Shown here in pieces: positions 1-7,712 of a stretch of 64,000 bases of DNA. The notes under the pieces are model-generated. The model did not search any database and was not told the DNA's origin. It saw nothing but the letters and a program-made list of their open reading frames with translations. The DNA is from an uncultured Ruminococcus sp. (lineage in GTDB: Bacteria; Bacillota; Clostridia; Oscillospirales; Ruminococcaceae): assembly GCA_910579955.1 (NCBI GenBank), contig CAJTWE010000007.1:50457-114456 (forward strand), read 5' to 3'. The position numbers were made by a program, and so were the translations under genes. Each line of letters begins with the position of its first letter. Positions within the stretch are counted from its first letter, which is position 1.

Positions 1-282
1 ACAGCAACAGAAACAACAGCTACAGAAACTAATACTACTACATCAACAAGTGCTGTTGTTCCTGAAAACGTTAAATACGGCGACGTAAATATAGACGGTA
101 AGATCACAATGGTAGATATGGTTTATATGAATAAATATCTGACAGGCGCTGTTAAGTTTAACGAACAGCAGCTTGCAAATGGTGACTGCGCTAAGAACGG
201 AGTTGTAGATTCAGGAGATGCTTCTGCTCTGTTACTGTTCATGGGAGAAAGAATTACCTCACTTCCGGTTATACCTAAATAA
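1..282 (+). CDS. C-terminal part of a dockerin-containing secreted protein (5' end outside window)
   Basis: Open reading frame in frame 1 from the window edge to TAA at 280-282. It begins in a Thr/Glu-rich linker, a typical spacer between a catalytic or binding module and a dockerin. A type I dockerin follows: the first calcium loop is canonical (GDVNIDGKITMVD) with helix VYMNKYL. The second (GDCAKNGVVDSGD) is degenerate, with Ala and Asn at loop positions 3 and 5. Dockerins bind cohesins on a scaffoldin and place the enzyme in a cellulosome. The module closely resembles that of the GH9 cellulase at 59113-61632 (both share KFNEQQ and GERI/SERI segments). The N-terminal activity cannot be seen here. 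Confidence 0.9.
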   Translation, partial: TATETTATETNTTTSTSAVVPENVKYGDVNIDGKITMVDMVYMNKYLTGAVKFNEQQLANGDCAKNGVVDSGDASALLLFMGERITSLPVIPK

Positions 283-300
283 AACCTAATATATTAAATC

Positions 301-340
301 AAAACCGCTGTGACTAAAAATCACAGCGGTTTTGATTTTT
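301..340. terminator. Bidirectional intrinsic terminator
   Basis: Perfect 13-bp inverted repeat (301-313 with 321-333, core CCGCTGTGA) with 7-nt loop. It is flanked by A-rich sequence on the left and a T-rich run on the right, and lies between the converging dockerin gene and ABC-F gene. Confidence 0.9.
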
Positions 341-364
341 TAGAAGAGTATCATCAGTTTAACA

Positions 365-2158
365 TCAAACCGTTTCTCCATTTGCAATTCTCTCTGCCAA
401 ATCATTCAAATAAACCCATCTATCCATTTTTTCAGAAAGATTGACTTCAAGCGATTCTTTTTTATCTGACAGTTCTTGAAGCTTTAAATAATCTGATGAA
501 CATTCTGCTATTTCTTTTTCAATATCTGTTATCTGACATTCAAGGTTTGCTATATCATCATCAATAGTCTCAAATTCTCTTTGTTCATTAAAAGAAAACT
601 TCAACTTTTTCTTTCCCTTAAAAGTGCGCTCTTTCTTTTCAGATATATTCTTTGATTTTTCTGGTACTATTTTATCTGCACATACCTTTTCTGCATAGTC
701 ACTGTAATTTCCATTGTATCGCACGATTATTCCATCGCCTTGGAATTCCCAGATTTCTTTTACTGTTTTATCAAGAAAATATCGGTCATGTGATATAGCA
801 ATAACTGCACCATTGAAATTATTAATATAATTCTCTAAAATCGTAAGAGTTTCTATATCAAGATCATTTGTAGGCTCATCAAGCAGGAGGATATTAGGAG
901 CAGTCATAAGGATCTTTAAAAGATACAGTCTCTTTCTTTCGCCACCTGAAAGCTTTTCAATTTTATTCCATTGAAGTTCAGGGGTAAACAAAAATCTTTC
1001 AAGCATTTTTTCCGCTGATATAGTACCATCAACAGTCTTTATATTATCAGCAGTTTCTTTTATATATTCAATTACTTTTTGTGATGGATTCATGTTTTCG
1101 CACTCCTGCGAAAAATATCCTATCTGCACCGTATCACCAATTGTAATAGTACCACTGTCTTGAGATAATTGTCCAGCTATCATTTTTATCAATGTACTTT
1201 TTCCAATACCATTATGACCAACTATTCCAATTCTGGCATCCCTTGAAAGCGTACACGAAAAATTATTTATAAGCTTCCTGTTTCCTATAGATTTAGATAT
1301 ATTATCCAATTCAATAGTTTTCTTCCCAAGTCTTGAAGAAACAGACTGCAATTGCAGCTTCTCTGTTTCTTCAGGTTTTTTTCTATTTTCCAGCTCATAA
1401 AATCTTTCAATTCTGTCCTTTGATTTTGTTCCTCTAGCACGAACGCCTCTTCTTATCCATTCCAACTCCTGTCGATACAATGTACGATTTTTGCGTTCTT
1501 TTGTTTCTGCATCAGCTTCACGCTGTGCTTTATATTCAAGGTATGTACTATAGTTACCGTTGCATTCAAAAATATTGCCCTTGTCTACTTCAATAATTTT
1601 ATGAGTTATACTATTAAGAAAATATCTGTCATGTGTTACCATAACGATTGCACCACGATATTTTTTCAAATATTCTTCAAGCAACTGTACTGTCTCATTG
1701 TCGATATGGTTAGTTGGCTCATCAATAAGCAATACATCACTCGGCTGAATAAGTGCAGATGCTATTCCTGCACGTCTTCTTTCACCACCGGACAGCTCAC
1801 TAATATCCCTTGTGAAATCAGTTATACCAAATTTTCCAAGTATGGATTTAGTTTCAAATTCCTTTGATTCCTTTAAATCAGCAGGGAGATGAAGCATCAC
1901 CTGTTCAAGTACGCTGCCATGTTCTTCAAACGCCGGTATCTGTGGAAGATATGATATTTTTATTCCATTTGTTCGTATTACTGATCCGCTGTCAGGTTTT
2001 TCTTCTCCGGCAAGAATTCTGAGAAGCGTAGATTTACCAGTTCCATTGATTCCTATAATTCCAACTTTATCGCCTTCATTTAAAAAGAATGAGACATTAT
2101 CCAGAACCTTACGTTCCATATATGTTTTTGAAATGTTCTGTGCTGATAATAATATCAT
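365..2158 (-). CDS. ABC-F family ATP-binding protein (Uup-like)
   Basis: Protein of 597 aa with two ABC ATPase domains and no membrane segments, the hallmark of ABC-F translation factors, which act on the ribosome and are not transporters. Domain 1 has Walker A GINGTGKS (residues 36-43) and signature LSGGERRR. Domain 2 has GHNGIGKS and LSGGERKR. Both have the LLIDEPT / LLLDEPT Walker B. The linker between them is charged and helical. A C-terminal coiled coil (about 520-597) resembles the DNA/RNA-binding tail of Uup. A GAGAGGAG ribosome site lies about 13 nt before the ATG, a long spacing. The family includes both housekeeping factors and antibiotic-resistance proteins, and sequence alone does not decide between them. 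Confidence 0.9.
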   Translation of the reverse strand: MILLSAQNISKTYMERKVLDNVSFFLNEGDKVGIIGINGTGKSTLLRILAGEEKPDSGSVIRTNGIKISYLPQIPAFEEHGSVLEQVMLHLPADLKESKEFETKSILGKFGITDFTRDISELSGGERRRAGIASALIQPSDVLLIDEPTNHIDNETVQLLEEYLKKYRGAIVMVTHDRYFLNSITHKIIEVDKGNIFECNGNYSTYLEYKAQREADAETKERKNRTLYRQELEWIRRGVRARGTKSKDRIERFYELENRKKPEETEKLQLQSVSSRLGKKTIELDNISKSIGNRKLINNFSCTLSRDARIGIVGHNGIGKSTLIKMIAGQLSQDSGTITIGDTVQIGYFSQECENMNPSQKVIEYIKETADNIKTVDGTISAEKMLERFLFTPELQWNKIEKLSGGERKRLYLLKILMTAPNILLLDEPTNDLDIETLTILENYINNFNGAVIAISHDRYFLDKTVKEIWEFQGDGIIVRYNGNYSDYAEKVCADKIVPEKSKNISEKKERTFKGKKKLKFSFNEQREFETIDDDIANLECQITDIEKEIAECSSDYLKLQELSDKKESLEVNLSEKMDRWVYLNDLAERIANGETV

Positions 2159-2215
2159 TGTTTAATTTGTACTCCTCTCATAATTGGTAAGATATTAATT
2201 TAAATAGCAGGGACA

Positions 2216-2393
2216 TTACCTTGAAATTTTTCCAAGACGTTCTAATCTTGAAGAAATTGCTCCTCGACTTCTATAATGCTCTTATGACATCCGGCTGATT
2301 GCAAGAATCATAAGTAGGAAGATTTTTTCCAGTTACAGGATCTATGCCGTCAGCAAGATCTTTTATAATCTTTTTTGCATTTTCTATATTCAT
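2216..2393 (-). pseudogene. Remnant of a small gene: N- and C-terminal pieces joined out of frame
   Basis: On the minus strand an ATG at 2393, preceded by an AGGATG-like site, opens about 40 codons (MNIENAKKIIKDLADGIDPV start, then TGKNLPTYDS and PDVIRAL) ending in TAG. In the +1 frame the sequence continues at once as HYRSRGAISSRLERLGKISR and a stop at 2216-2218. The N-terminal IDPVTG-LP-VIRAL pattern and the C-terminal RSRGAI-SRLE-LG helix look like the two ends of one small protein of a type I recall as larger. Here they abut with a frame change, so an internal deletion is inferred. No function is assigned. It lies directly upstream of the ABC-F gene in the same direction. Confidence 0.5.
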
Positions 2394-2709
2394 TATTATG
2401 TTTACATCCTATATTTTTATCTATATTATATCATATTTTATACAGAAATGTCAATTCTCTGCTTATGATTAATCTGATTATACCGCATAAATAATAAAGA
2501 AAAATAAAAAGATATAGCTATGACAGTTTGTTAATAAAACATACATTTATAGCTTCTTGAAATTAGGCTTTGTAATATGCTAAACTATATCAATATTTAG
2601 TTTGAGCTAACATAAATTCATAACCATTATTTATTAATATGCTTCATGTATTATTTTGTTATAAATTAATATAGATAATTTAAATGGTTATAGAATGGAA
2701 TGAATAATA
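2394..2709. other. AT-rich intergenic stretch, no gene seen
   Basis: About 315 bp, very AT-rich, between the decayed minus-strand ORF and apbE. It should hold the apbE promoter. Several TATAAT-like hexamers occur but none has a convincing -35 partner. No coding frame, stable hairpin or repeat was recognised. Confidence 0.5.
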
Positions 2710-3801
2710 ATGCGAAAAAAAATAATTCTTATCTTAATTTTTACCTCTATGTTGTTTAGTGGATGTACAAAATCAGATGTTGATCAATTTATGAGAAACG
2801 AACCTAGCTCTGTTGGTAATAATAATATAACTACATCAGAGAAGGTAGTAAAAAATGTGTTTGCAATGGATACATACATGACACTTACTGCTTATGGAAA
2901 TCATGCCGAAAATGCAACAAAGGCAGCTATCGCAGAGATAGAACGTTTAGATTCACTCTTATCTATAGGTAAAGAAGAGAGTGAGATATCATGTTTAAAT
3001 AAAACCGGAAATCTTATTTTATCTGAAGACACTGCTTATATTATGGAATCAGCACTGACGCTTTATGAACAAACAGATGGTGCTTTTAATCCTGCAATGT
3101 ATCCTATAATGGAAGCATGGGGATTTACATCTCAAAATTATCGTATACCAGAGAAAGCAGAGCTGCAACAACTGCTAAAACTTACCGACTGTGATAAAAT
3201 TCATTTTCATTCTGAGGATAAAAAAGTAGAACTAGGAATGTCAGGTATGATGATAGATTTAGGCGGCATTGCCAAAGGGTACACCTCGTCAAAGCTTATG
3301 GATATTTTTTCGGATTATGGTGTTACTAGTGGCATTGTAAGTTTAGGAGGAAATGTACAAACTTTAGGAAGTAAACCTGATGGCAGTTCATGGCGTGTTG
3401 CTTTGCAAAATCCTGATGGCAGTAATGATTATATAGGAGTTTTAGAAATCTGCGATAAAGCAGTTATAACTTCTGGAGGCTATGAACGTTATTTTGAGCA
3501 GGACGGAAAGTCATATCATCATATCATTGACCCGTTTACAGGATATCCTGCTGAAAGTGGTCTCAAATCGGTAACTATCGTCAGTGCGGACGGAACATTA
3601 GCTGATGGTTTGTCCACTGCTTTATTTGTTATGGGACTTTCAAAAGCAATTTCATTCTGGCAAGAAAACAGCGATATGTTCGACGCTATATTGCTGACAG
3701 ATGATGATGTTTTATATGTTACAGAGGGCATACAAAAATTATTTTCTTCTCCTTATAAACAGAATATCATTACAAAAGAAAATATAATAAATGATAAATA
3801 A
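2710..3801 (+). CDS. apbE: FAD:protein FMN transferase ApbE (lipoprotein)
   Basis: 363-aa protein that covalently attaches FMN from FAD to a threonine of target proteins outside the membrane. The N-terminus is a lipoprotein signal with lipobox FSGC (Cys19). Family motifs are present in order: MDTYMTLTAYG, DLGGIAKGYTSSKL, TSGGYERYF, HHIIDPFTGYP and ADGLSTALFVMG (metal/flavin pocket). Length is normal. It leads an operon with a Gx transporter and a NusG-II protein, an association common in gut Firmicutes next to flavinylated extracytoplasmic electron-transfer systems. The flavinylated target is not in this operon. Confidence 0.95.
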   Translation: MRKKIILILIFTSMLFSGCTKSDVDQFMRNEPSSVGNNNITTSEKVVKNVFAMDTYMTLTAYGNHAENATKAAIAEIERLDSLLSIGKEESEISCLNKTGNLILSEDTAYIMESALTLYEQTDGAFNPAMYPIMEAWGFTSQNYRIPEKAELQQLLKLTDCDKIHFHSEDKKVELGMSGMMIDLGGIAKGYTSSKLMDIFSDYGVTSGIVSLGGNVQTLGSKPDGSSWRVALQNPDGSNDYIGVLEICDKAVITSGGYERYFEQDGKSYHHIIDPFTGYPAESGLKSVTIVSADGTLADGLSTALFVMGLSKAISFWQENSDMFDAILLTDDDVLYVTEGIQKLFSSPYKQNIITKENIINDK

Positions 3802-3869
3802 TAAAATTAAAGCATTATTTTGCTTTTTGCCGCCTATAAACTTTTAAACAAAAGGGGAAACATTCAAAC

Positions 3870-4370
3870 ATGAAAAGATCTGTTAGCCATCTTGTAACAC
3901 TATCAATGTTTACTACAATGGCACTGGTTATCTTTGTTGTAGAAGCACAAATTCCTATGCCTTTTCCTATTCCGGGAATAAAATTAGGACTATCAAATAT
4001 AATTACATTATTTGTTCTTTTTAAATACAAACCAAAAGATGCGTTAATAGTACTATTAATACGTATTTTTCTGGGTTCTTTATTTACTGGACAACTTGTA
4101 AGTTTCTTTTATTCACTAAGTGGAGGCTTACTATGCTGGGGCGGAATGTCGATTGTAAACCATTTGCTGAAAAGGAAACATTTTTGGATTACAAGTATTA
4201 TAGGTGCAACTTTGCATAATATAGGACAAATCATTGCTGCTATAATAGTCATGCAATCGGTACAAGTCTTATGGTATCTTCCTTTTCTTATGTTAAGCGG
4301 ATGTTTAACTGGTTTATTTACTGGTTTAATAATGGAAGCCATTGTAAGTCATTGCAAAAAAAGAAAGTGA
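3870..4370 (+). CDS. Gx transporter family membrane protein (heptaprenyl diphosphate synthase component I-like fold)
   Basis: 166 aa, strongly hydrophobic, with about five predicted membrane segments. The opening pattern (TLSMFTTMALVIFVVEAQIP, then FPIPGIKLGLSNIITLF) is the signature of the Gx transporter / Hpre_diP_synt_I family. These resemble small-molecule uptake components such as ECF S-subunits. The historical prenyl-synthase name is not a proven activity. The ribosome site AAAGGGG lies well placed before the ATG. It sits between apbE and a NusG-II gene, which suggests flavin or redox-cofactor handling at the membrane (inference). Confidence 0.85.
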   Translation: MKRSVSHLVTLSMFTTMALVIFVVEAQIPMPFPIPGIKLGLSNIITLFVLFKYKPKDALIVLLIRIFLGSLFTGQLVSFFYSLSGGLLCWGGMSIVNHLLKRKHFWITSIIGATLHNIGQIIAAIIVMQSVQVLWYLPFLMLSGCLTGLFTGLIMEAIVSHCKKRK

Positions 4371-4377
4371 TATAAAT

Positions 4378-4743
4378 ATGAAATCAAAAAATATACTAAT
4401 ACTTATATGCATACTAATATTTATTACCGGACTTATCGGAAGTCTATGGATTATATTTAAACCTCATAGTCAAATAGTACAAATCATACAGGATGGCAAT
4501 GTTCTTTATACAATTGATTTGTATCAATCAGAAGATAAAATCATTGAAGTTGATTATAATGGAAGCAAAAATACTATTCAGATAAAAAATCATCAAATAT
4601 GCGTAAAAGATGCAGAATGCCCAGATAAAGTGTGTGTAAATATGGGTCAATTAAAATCTGGAACTGCACCAATTGTCTGCCTTCCAAACAAGCTCATAAT
4701 ACAATTTGTCCAAACAGAAGAATTCGATGCTGAAGTGAAATAA
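4378..4743 (+). CDS. NusG domain II-containing membrane-anchored protein
   Basis: 121 aa. One N-terminal membrane anchor (about residues 5-27) is followed by an extracytoplasmic NusG domain II, recognised by the conserved CPDKVCVNMG segment with two cysteines and the closing IVCLPNKLII strand. The gene starts 7 bp after the Gx transporter stop, so the two are cotranscribed. NusG-II, Gx transporter and ApbE genes recur together in Clostridia. The biochemical role of the NusG-II protein is unknown to me. Confidence 0.85.
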   Translation: MKSKNILILICILIFITGLIGSLWIIFKPHSQIVQIIQDGNVLYTIDLYQSEDKIIEVDYNGSKNTIQIKNHQICVKDAECPDKVCVNMGQLKSGTAPIVCLPNKLIIQFVQTEEFDAEVK

Positions 4744-4786
4744 AAAATACTATAATAAAATATAAACGCTTATATAAAACAAAAAG

Positions 4787-4830
4787 CACCATTGCAGAAC
4801 TATTTTTTAGTACTGCAATGGTGTTAAACT
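4787..4830. terminator. Bidirectional intrinsic terminator
   Basis: Inverted repeat 4787-4797 / 4813-4823 (CACCATTGCAG with its complement), A-rich on the left and followed by TTAAACTTT. It separates the converging apbE operon and the CMD-cupin operon. Confidence 0.8.
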
Positions 4831-4871
4831 TTAAATTATTCAATCTGATTAATGCCCAATAAAATCTCAGA

Positions 4872-5630
4872 TTATTTCAATGTTTTATATTGCTCATTAT
4901 CAACATCTTCAAGCCATTCGTTGCTACAATTTTCACCCGGAACTTCAATTGCAAGATGTGAAAACCAGCTGTCTGGAGCAGCTCCGTGCCAGTGTTTGAC
5001 TCCGACTGGAATATTAATGCAATCCCCAGGGTTCATTTCAATCGGTTCTTTTCCCCATTCACAATAATAGCCACGTCCACCAACACATACAAGAATTTGA
5101 CCGCCGCCTTTATCCGCATGATGAATATGCCAGTTATTTCTACATTTTGGTTCAAAGGTGACATTGTAAATTCCAACTTGTGATGTAGATATGGGAGCAA
5201 GATAGCTCTGTCCAATGAAGTATTTTGCAAAGGCATCATTTGGCATTCCAATTGGAAACATCATAGACGCTTCATGTTTTGATTTTGCATCGTCAGCAAT
5301 GTTTTTATCATTCCACACATCCATAGCAAGTCTAAAAACTGCCCAGCCCTTTGGCCAGCCGATGTAAAATGCTGTATGAGTTATAATCGCTGCTGCCTCA
5401 GATTTTGTCACACCATTTGCTTTTGCATTCTGCAAATGATATGTAAGTGAAGAATCAGTAATTCCTGATGACATCAGAGCAACCATAGTGATAATGCATC
5501 TTGTTCTCAAATCAATGTCATGATTATTCCAGTTTTCACCGAAAAGAATATCATCATTAAAATGTGCAAATTCAGGAGCAAATTCTCCAAGCTGTTTTCT
5601 TCCGGCTATCTGTATTATTTTATCTTTCAT
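4872..5630 (-). CDS. Carboxymuconolactone decarboxylase-like / cupin fusion protein
   Basis: 252 aa. Residues about 20-110 form a carboxymuconolactone decarboxylase (CMD/AhpD-like) helical domain (RCIITMVALMSSGI, then ITHTAFYIGWPKGWAVF) without the CxxC pair of AhpD. Residues about 140-240 form a cupin barrel with metal-ligand histidines in HIHHADKGGGQ and VKHWHGA and the GDCINIPVG strand. The ATG overlaps the stop of the upstream flavodoxin (ATGA), so the two are translationally coupled. It is the last gene of the LysR-linked operon. The substrate is unknown; such fusions are commonly paired with flavodoxins and LysR regulators. Confidence 0.9.
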   Translation of the reverse strand: MKDKIIQIAGRKQLGEFAPEFAHFNDDILFGENWNNHDIDLRTRCIITMVALMSSGITDSSLTYHLQNAKANGVTKSEAAAIITHTAFYIGWPKGWAVFRLAMDVWNDKNIADDAKSKHEASMMFPIGMPNDAFAKYFIGQSYLAPISTSQVGIYNVTFEPKCRNNWHIHHADKGGGQILVCVGGRGYYCEWGKEPIEMNPGDCINIPVGVKHWHGAAPDSWFSHLAIEVPGENCSNEWLEDVDNEQYKTLK

Positions 5631-6166
5631 ATATTTTTCCCCATTTCGTAAGCATCATTAAGTTTATCATTTCCATCAATATCATAAGGTTTGTTTACAT
5701 CGCCGCAGAAGAGAGTGCCTTTAAGTTTAACATTTTCAAAGCATTCAATCCAGCCTTTCAAGCCACTTTCAGCTCGTTTCGGAGTACTTTCTTCATCTTC
5801 TGCCGCAACAGAAAGCATATAAACATCTCTAAACTTGTAATCTTTAGCATAAAGAGAGTTCATTCTATCAAGGAGTGTTTTCATCTGACCAGACATTTCA
5901 TAATAATAGATTGGTGTAGAAAATACAACTACATCTGCATTCATAACTTCCTGTTCAATTTCAATTGCATCATCCTTAATTACACAAGACCCTTTTTTCT
6001 GACAAGACAAGCATCCGAGACAAAAACCAATTTTCTTATCCTTCAAAGAGATAAAAGTTACAGAATTTCCTGCTTCTTCTGCACCCTTTGCAAAATATTT
6101 GGCTAGCGTTTCGGAATTGCTTCCACATCTTAAACTTGTTGAAATGACTACTACTTTTTTACCCAT
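5627..6166 (-). CDS. Flavodoxin-family NAD(P)H-dependent FMN oxidoreductase
   Basis: About 179 aa from the chosen start. GGAGGT lies 6 nt before the ATG of MGKKVVV, so an in-frame ATG 18 nt upstream is rejected. The N-terminal STSLRCGSNSETLAK loop binds FMN phosphate. The CLGCLSCQKKGSCVIKDD segment is the cysteine cluster seen in iron-sulfur flavoproteins and related NADPH-dependent FMN reductases. PIYYYEMSGQMKTLLDR is the family's second flavin-binding loop. It is cytoplasmic and coupled by a 4-bp overlap to the CMD-cupin gene. The likely role is electron donation in the same pathway as its neighbours; no substrate can be assigned. Confidence 0.9.
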   Translation of the reverse strand: MGKKVVVISTSLRCGSNSETLAKYFAKGAEEAGNSVTFISLKDKKIGFCLGCLSCQKKGSCVIKDDAIEIEQEVMNADVVVFSTPIYYYEMSGQMKTLLDRMNSLYAKDYKFRDVYMLSVAAEDEESTPKRAESGLKGWIECFENVKLKGTLFCGDVNKPYDIDGNDKLNDAYEMGKNI

Positions 6167-6184
6167 AATTACCTCCAAATTCAA

Positions 6185-7318
6185 TTATTTTAGCGAAAGC
6201 GTTATAGTGACATCACCGTCACCTAATAATTCTTTCAATTCATCCTGTGTCATATTATCTACATGGCCAAGCTTTGTAAAATTCCATGAATTTACGTCAT
6301 AATAAACAGTAAACTGATTCCCCTGATATAGAATCAAGTCACCTGATTGTGTTGTTATCTGCGTATCATTTCGGGGGAGTGTGAATCCAAGCGAACCAAC
6401 TTTTTCAAAATTACCATAATCATGTGCTTCGATTATAACATCACCCTCAGACAGCTTTTCCTTTAAAGCAGTTGCAGAACTATTTTTCTCAAATGTTGCA
6501 GATATCTTAGTACCATTTATTGTTAAATAAAACTTTTCTTCTAAATTATCTTTCATCATACCAATATCATTCAGCCATGTCTCAATTTCTGATCTTGATG
6601 CGCTTGAGGAAAAACGTTTCCCTTCAAGCAGACTTCCAATTGGTACAAGGTCTGCAATATTCCTTTCACTTATATTAATTCCACTGCTTCCGGATGTACA
6701 AAACGGAATTATCGTTTTATCTGAAAAATCATAACTTTCAAGAAATGTATCAATAATGCGAGGTTCTTCACTCCACCATATTGGATAACCGAGATATATG
6801 AAATCATAGTTGTCAAGAGATACAATCAAGTTATCAATCTCAGGACGACAAGTTTTATCATTCTGTTCTTTGTTCGCTCTGCATGAAGAATTTGTATATG
6901 TAATATCCTCATTCGTATATGGAACAGCCGCTTTGATTTCATATCTATCCGCATCGGTAATATCAATGATACAGTCAGCAATATTCTTGGTATTGTTGGT
7001 ACATGAAAAATAGACAACAAGTGTATCAGTATTATTTTCAAATTGTTTCAGCAGTTCATACTTCATCAGACATAGATCAAAAATATTTTTCACACCATCA
7101 TTATTCATATCATATGGTTTATCTTCAATATTTTCTTTTGTTGGTCTGTTGATCAAAAAATTCTGAAAGCTTACTATATCTTTTATAGTATAGGTATAAT
7201 CTATACCAATTGTTTCTTCTGCTGCTGACTTAGTATCTGCAAAGCCCGAACACCCACAGAATAATACTGTTATTACAGCTAAAAAAGAAAAAAATCTGCT
7301 CTTCATTTTATCCATCAT
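6185..7318 (-). CDS. Lipoprotein with degenerate dockerin, flavodoxin and cyclophilin-like domains
   Basis: 377 aa from the ATG at 7318, which GGAAG precedes at proper spacing; an ATG 18 nt upstream lies in the ribosome site itself. A lipoprotein signal ends at Cys23 (FCGC). Residues about 42-92 look like a worn dockerin: a first helix without its calcium loop (TIKDIVSFQNFL), then DMNNDGVKNIFDLCLMKYEL with a near-intact second loop. Residues about 98-255 are a flavodoxin (LVVYFSCTNNTKNIA; YLGYPIWWSEEPRIIDTFL; PFCTSGSSG). Residues about 262-377 match the cyclophilin-like fold that often follows such flavodoxins (LPRNDTQITTQSGDLILYQGN). It is 18 bp upstream of the cytoplasmic flavodoxin. An extracytoplasmic flavodoxin on a lipid anchor is unusual. 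Confidence 0.85.
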   Translation of the reverse strand: MMDKMKSRFFSFLAVITVLFCGCSGFADTKSAAEETIGIDYTYTIKDIVSFQNFLINRPTKENIEDKPYDMNNDGVKNIFDLCLMKYELLKQFENNTDTLVVYFSCTNNTKNIADCIIDITDADRYEIKAAVPYTNEDITYTNSSCRANKEQNDKTCRPEIDNLIVSLDNYDFIYLGYPIWWSEEPRIIDTFLESYDFSDKTIIPFCTSGSSGINISERNIADLVPIGSLLEGKRFSSSASRSEIETWLNDIGMMKDNLEEKFYLTINGTKISATFEKNSSATALKEKLSEGDVIIEAHDYGNFEKVGSLGFTLPRNDTQITTQSGDLILYQGNQFTVYYDVNSWNFTKLGHVDNMTQDELKELLGDGDVTITLSLK

Positions 7319-7351
7319 AAAAAATCTTCCTTTCATTACTATGTCTCTATA

Positions 7352-7582
7352 CTATGTCTCTATTTCACTTTCAAGCTTGAAAACAAAGTAATCAAGACAG
7401 CTGATTTGTTTTTCTTCTTTATGAATCCTATCAAGCGTACTTTGTCGATGTTTTCGCAGTAATCGAATCATTCCCTGAATATCATTACTTTCATTACAAC
7501 TAAGAATATTCAATTTTTTATTTTCATCACAGCCAAAATCATTAAGACATTCTTTAAGCTTTTTAGGCTCCATAATCGGCAT
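7352..7582 (-). CDS. Small coiled-coil protein resembling a stand-alone MerR C-terminal helix
   Basis: 76 aa. Start chosen at MPIMEPKKL because AAAGGTG lies 8 nt before it; the longer frame runs through the promoter. The C-terminal half (MIRLLRKHRQSTLDRIHKEE then KQISCLDYFVFKLE) has the pattern of the antiparallel dimerisation helix that ends MerR-family regulators. There is no helix-turn-helix, so it is not itself a MerR protein. It is the first gene of the operon divergent from lysR. It may be an accessory regulator or protein partner (inference). No named family recognised. Confidence 0.6.
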   Translation of the reverse strand: MPIMEPKKLKECLNDFGCDENKKLNILSCNESNDIQGMIRLLRKHRQSTLDRIHKEEKQISCLDYFVFKLESEIET

Positions 7583-7606
7583 ATCATCACACCTTTCTAT
7601 ACTTTT

Positions 7607-7636
7607 ATTATACTTAAATTTCAAAAGAAAGTCCAA
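7607..7636 (-). promoter_or_regulatory. Promoter of the coiled-coil / flavodoxin / CMD-cupin operon
   Basis: On the minus strand, -35 TTGGAC (7631-7636) and -10 TATAAT (7607-7612) are separated by 18 bp, about 25 bp before the start codon. The palindrome at 7647-7685 lies directly upstream. Confidence 0.7.
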
Positions 7637-7646
7637 TACTTATTTT

Positions 7647-7685
7647 GCACACTTTGGAATGCTTGAAAAGCATTGCAAGGTGTGC
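7647..7685. promoter_or_regulatory. 39-bp palindrome, probable LysR operator between divergent promoters
   Basis: Two 18-bp arms (left begins GCACACTTTG, right ends CAAGGTGTGC) match at 16 of 18 positions around a 3-bp centre. The right arm covers the spacer of the lysR promoter, and the whole lies just upstream of the divergent operon promoter. This is the classic place for a LysR regulator to repress itself and activate its target. Confidence 0.7.
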
Positions 7686-7691
7686 TATAAT
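7663..7691 (+). promoter_or_regulatory. Promoter of the lysR gene
   Basis: TTGAAA (7663-7668), 17-bp spacer, TATAAT (7686-7691). The spacer is formed by the right arm of the palindrome, suggesting autorepression. A ribosome site AGGAGG follows at 7701. Confidence 0.75.
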
Positions 7692-7712
7692 TATATTATC
7701 AGGAGGTGCTTT

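Noticed and set aside
1601..1867. Open frame on the plus strand inside the ABC-F gene
   Set aside because: Shadow frame without ribosome site; codons are those expected opposite a conserved minus-strand gene. Many similar frames opposite long genes were dropped for the same reason.
365..2158. Naming the ABC-F protein as a specific antibiotic-resistance determinant
   Set aside because: The sequence shows only the general ABC-F architecture; resistance subtypes cannot be told apart by eye.
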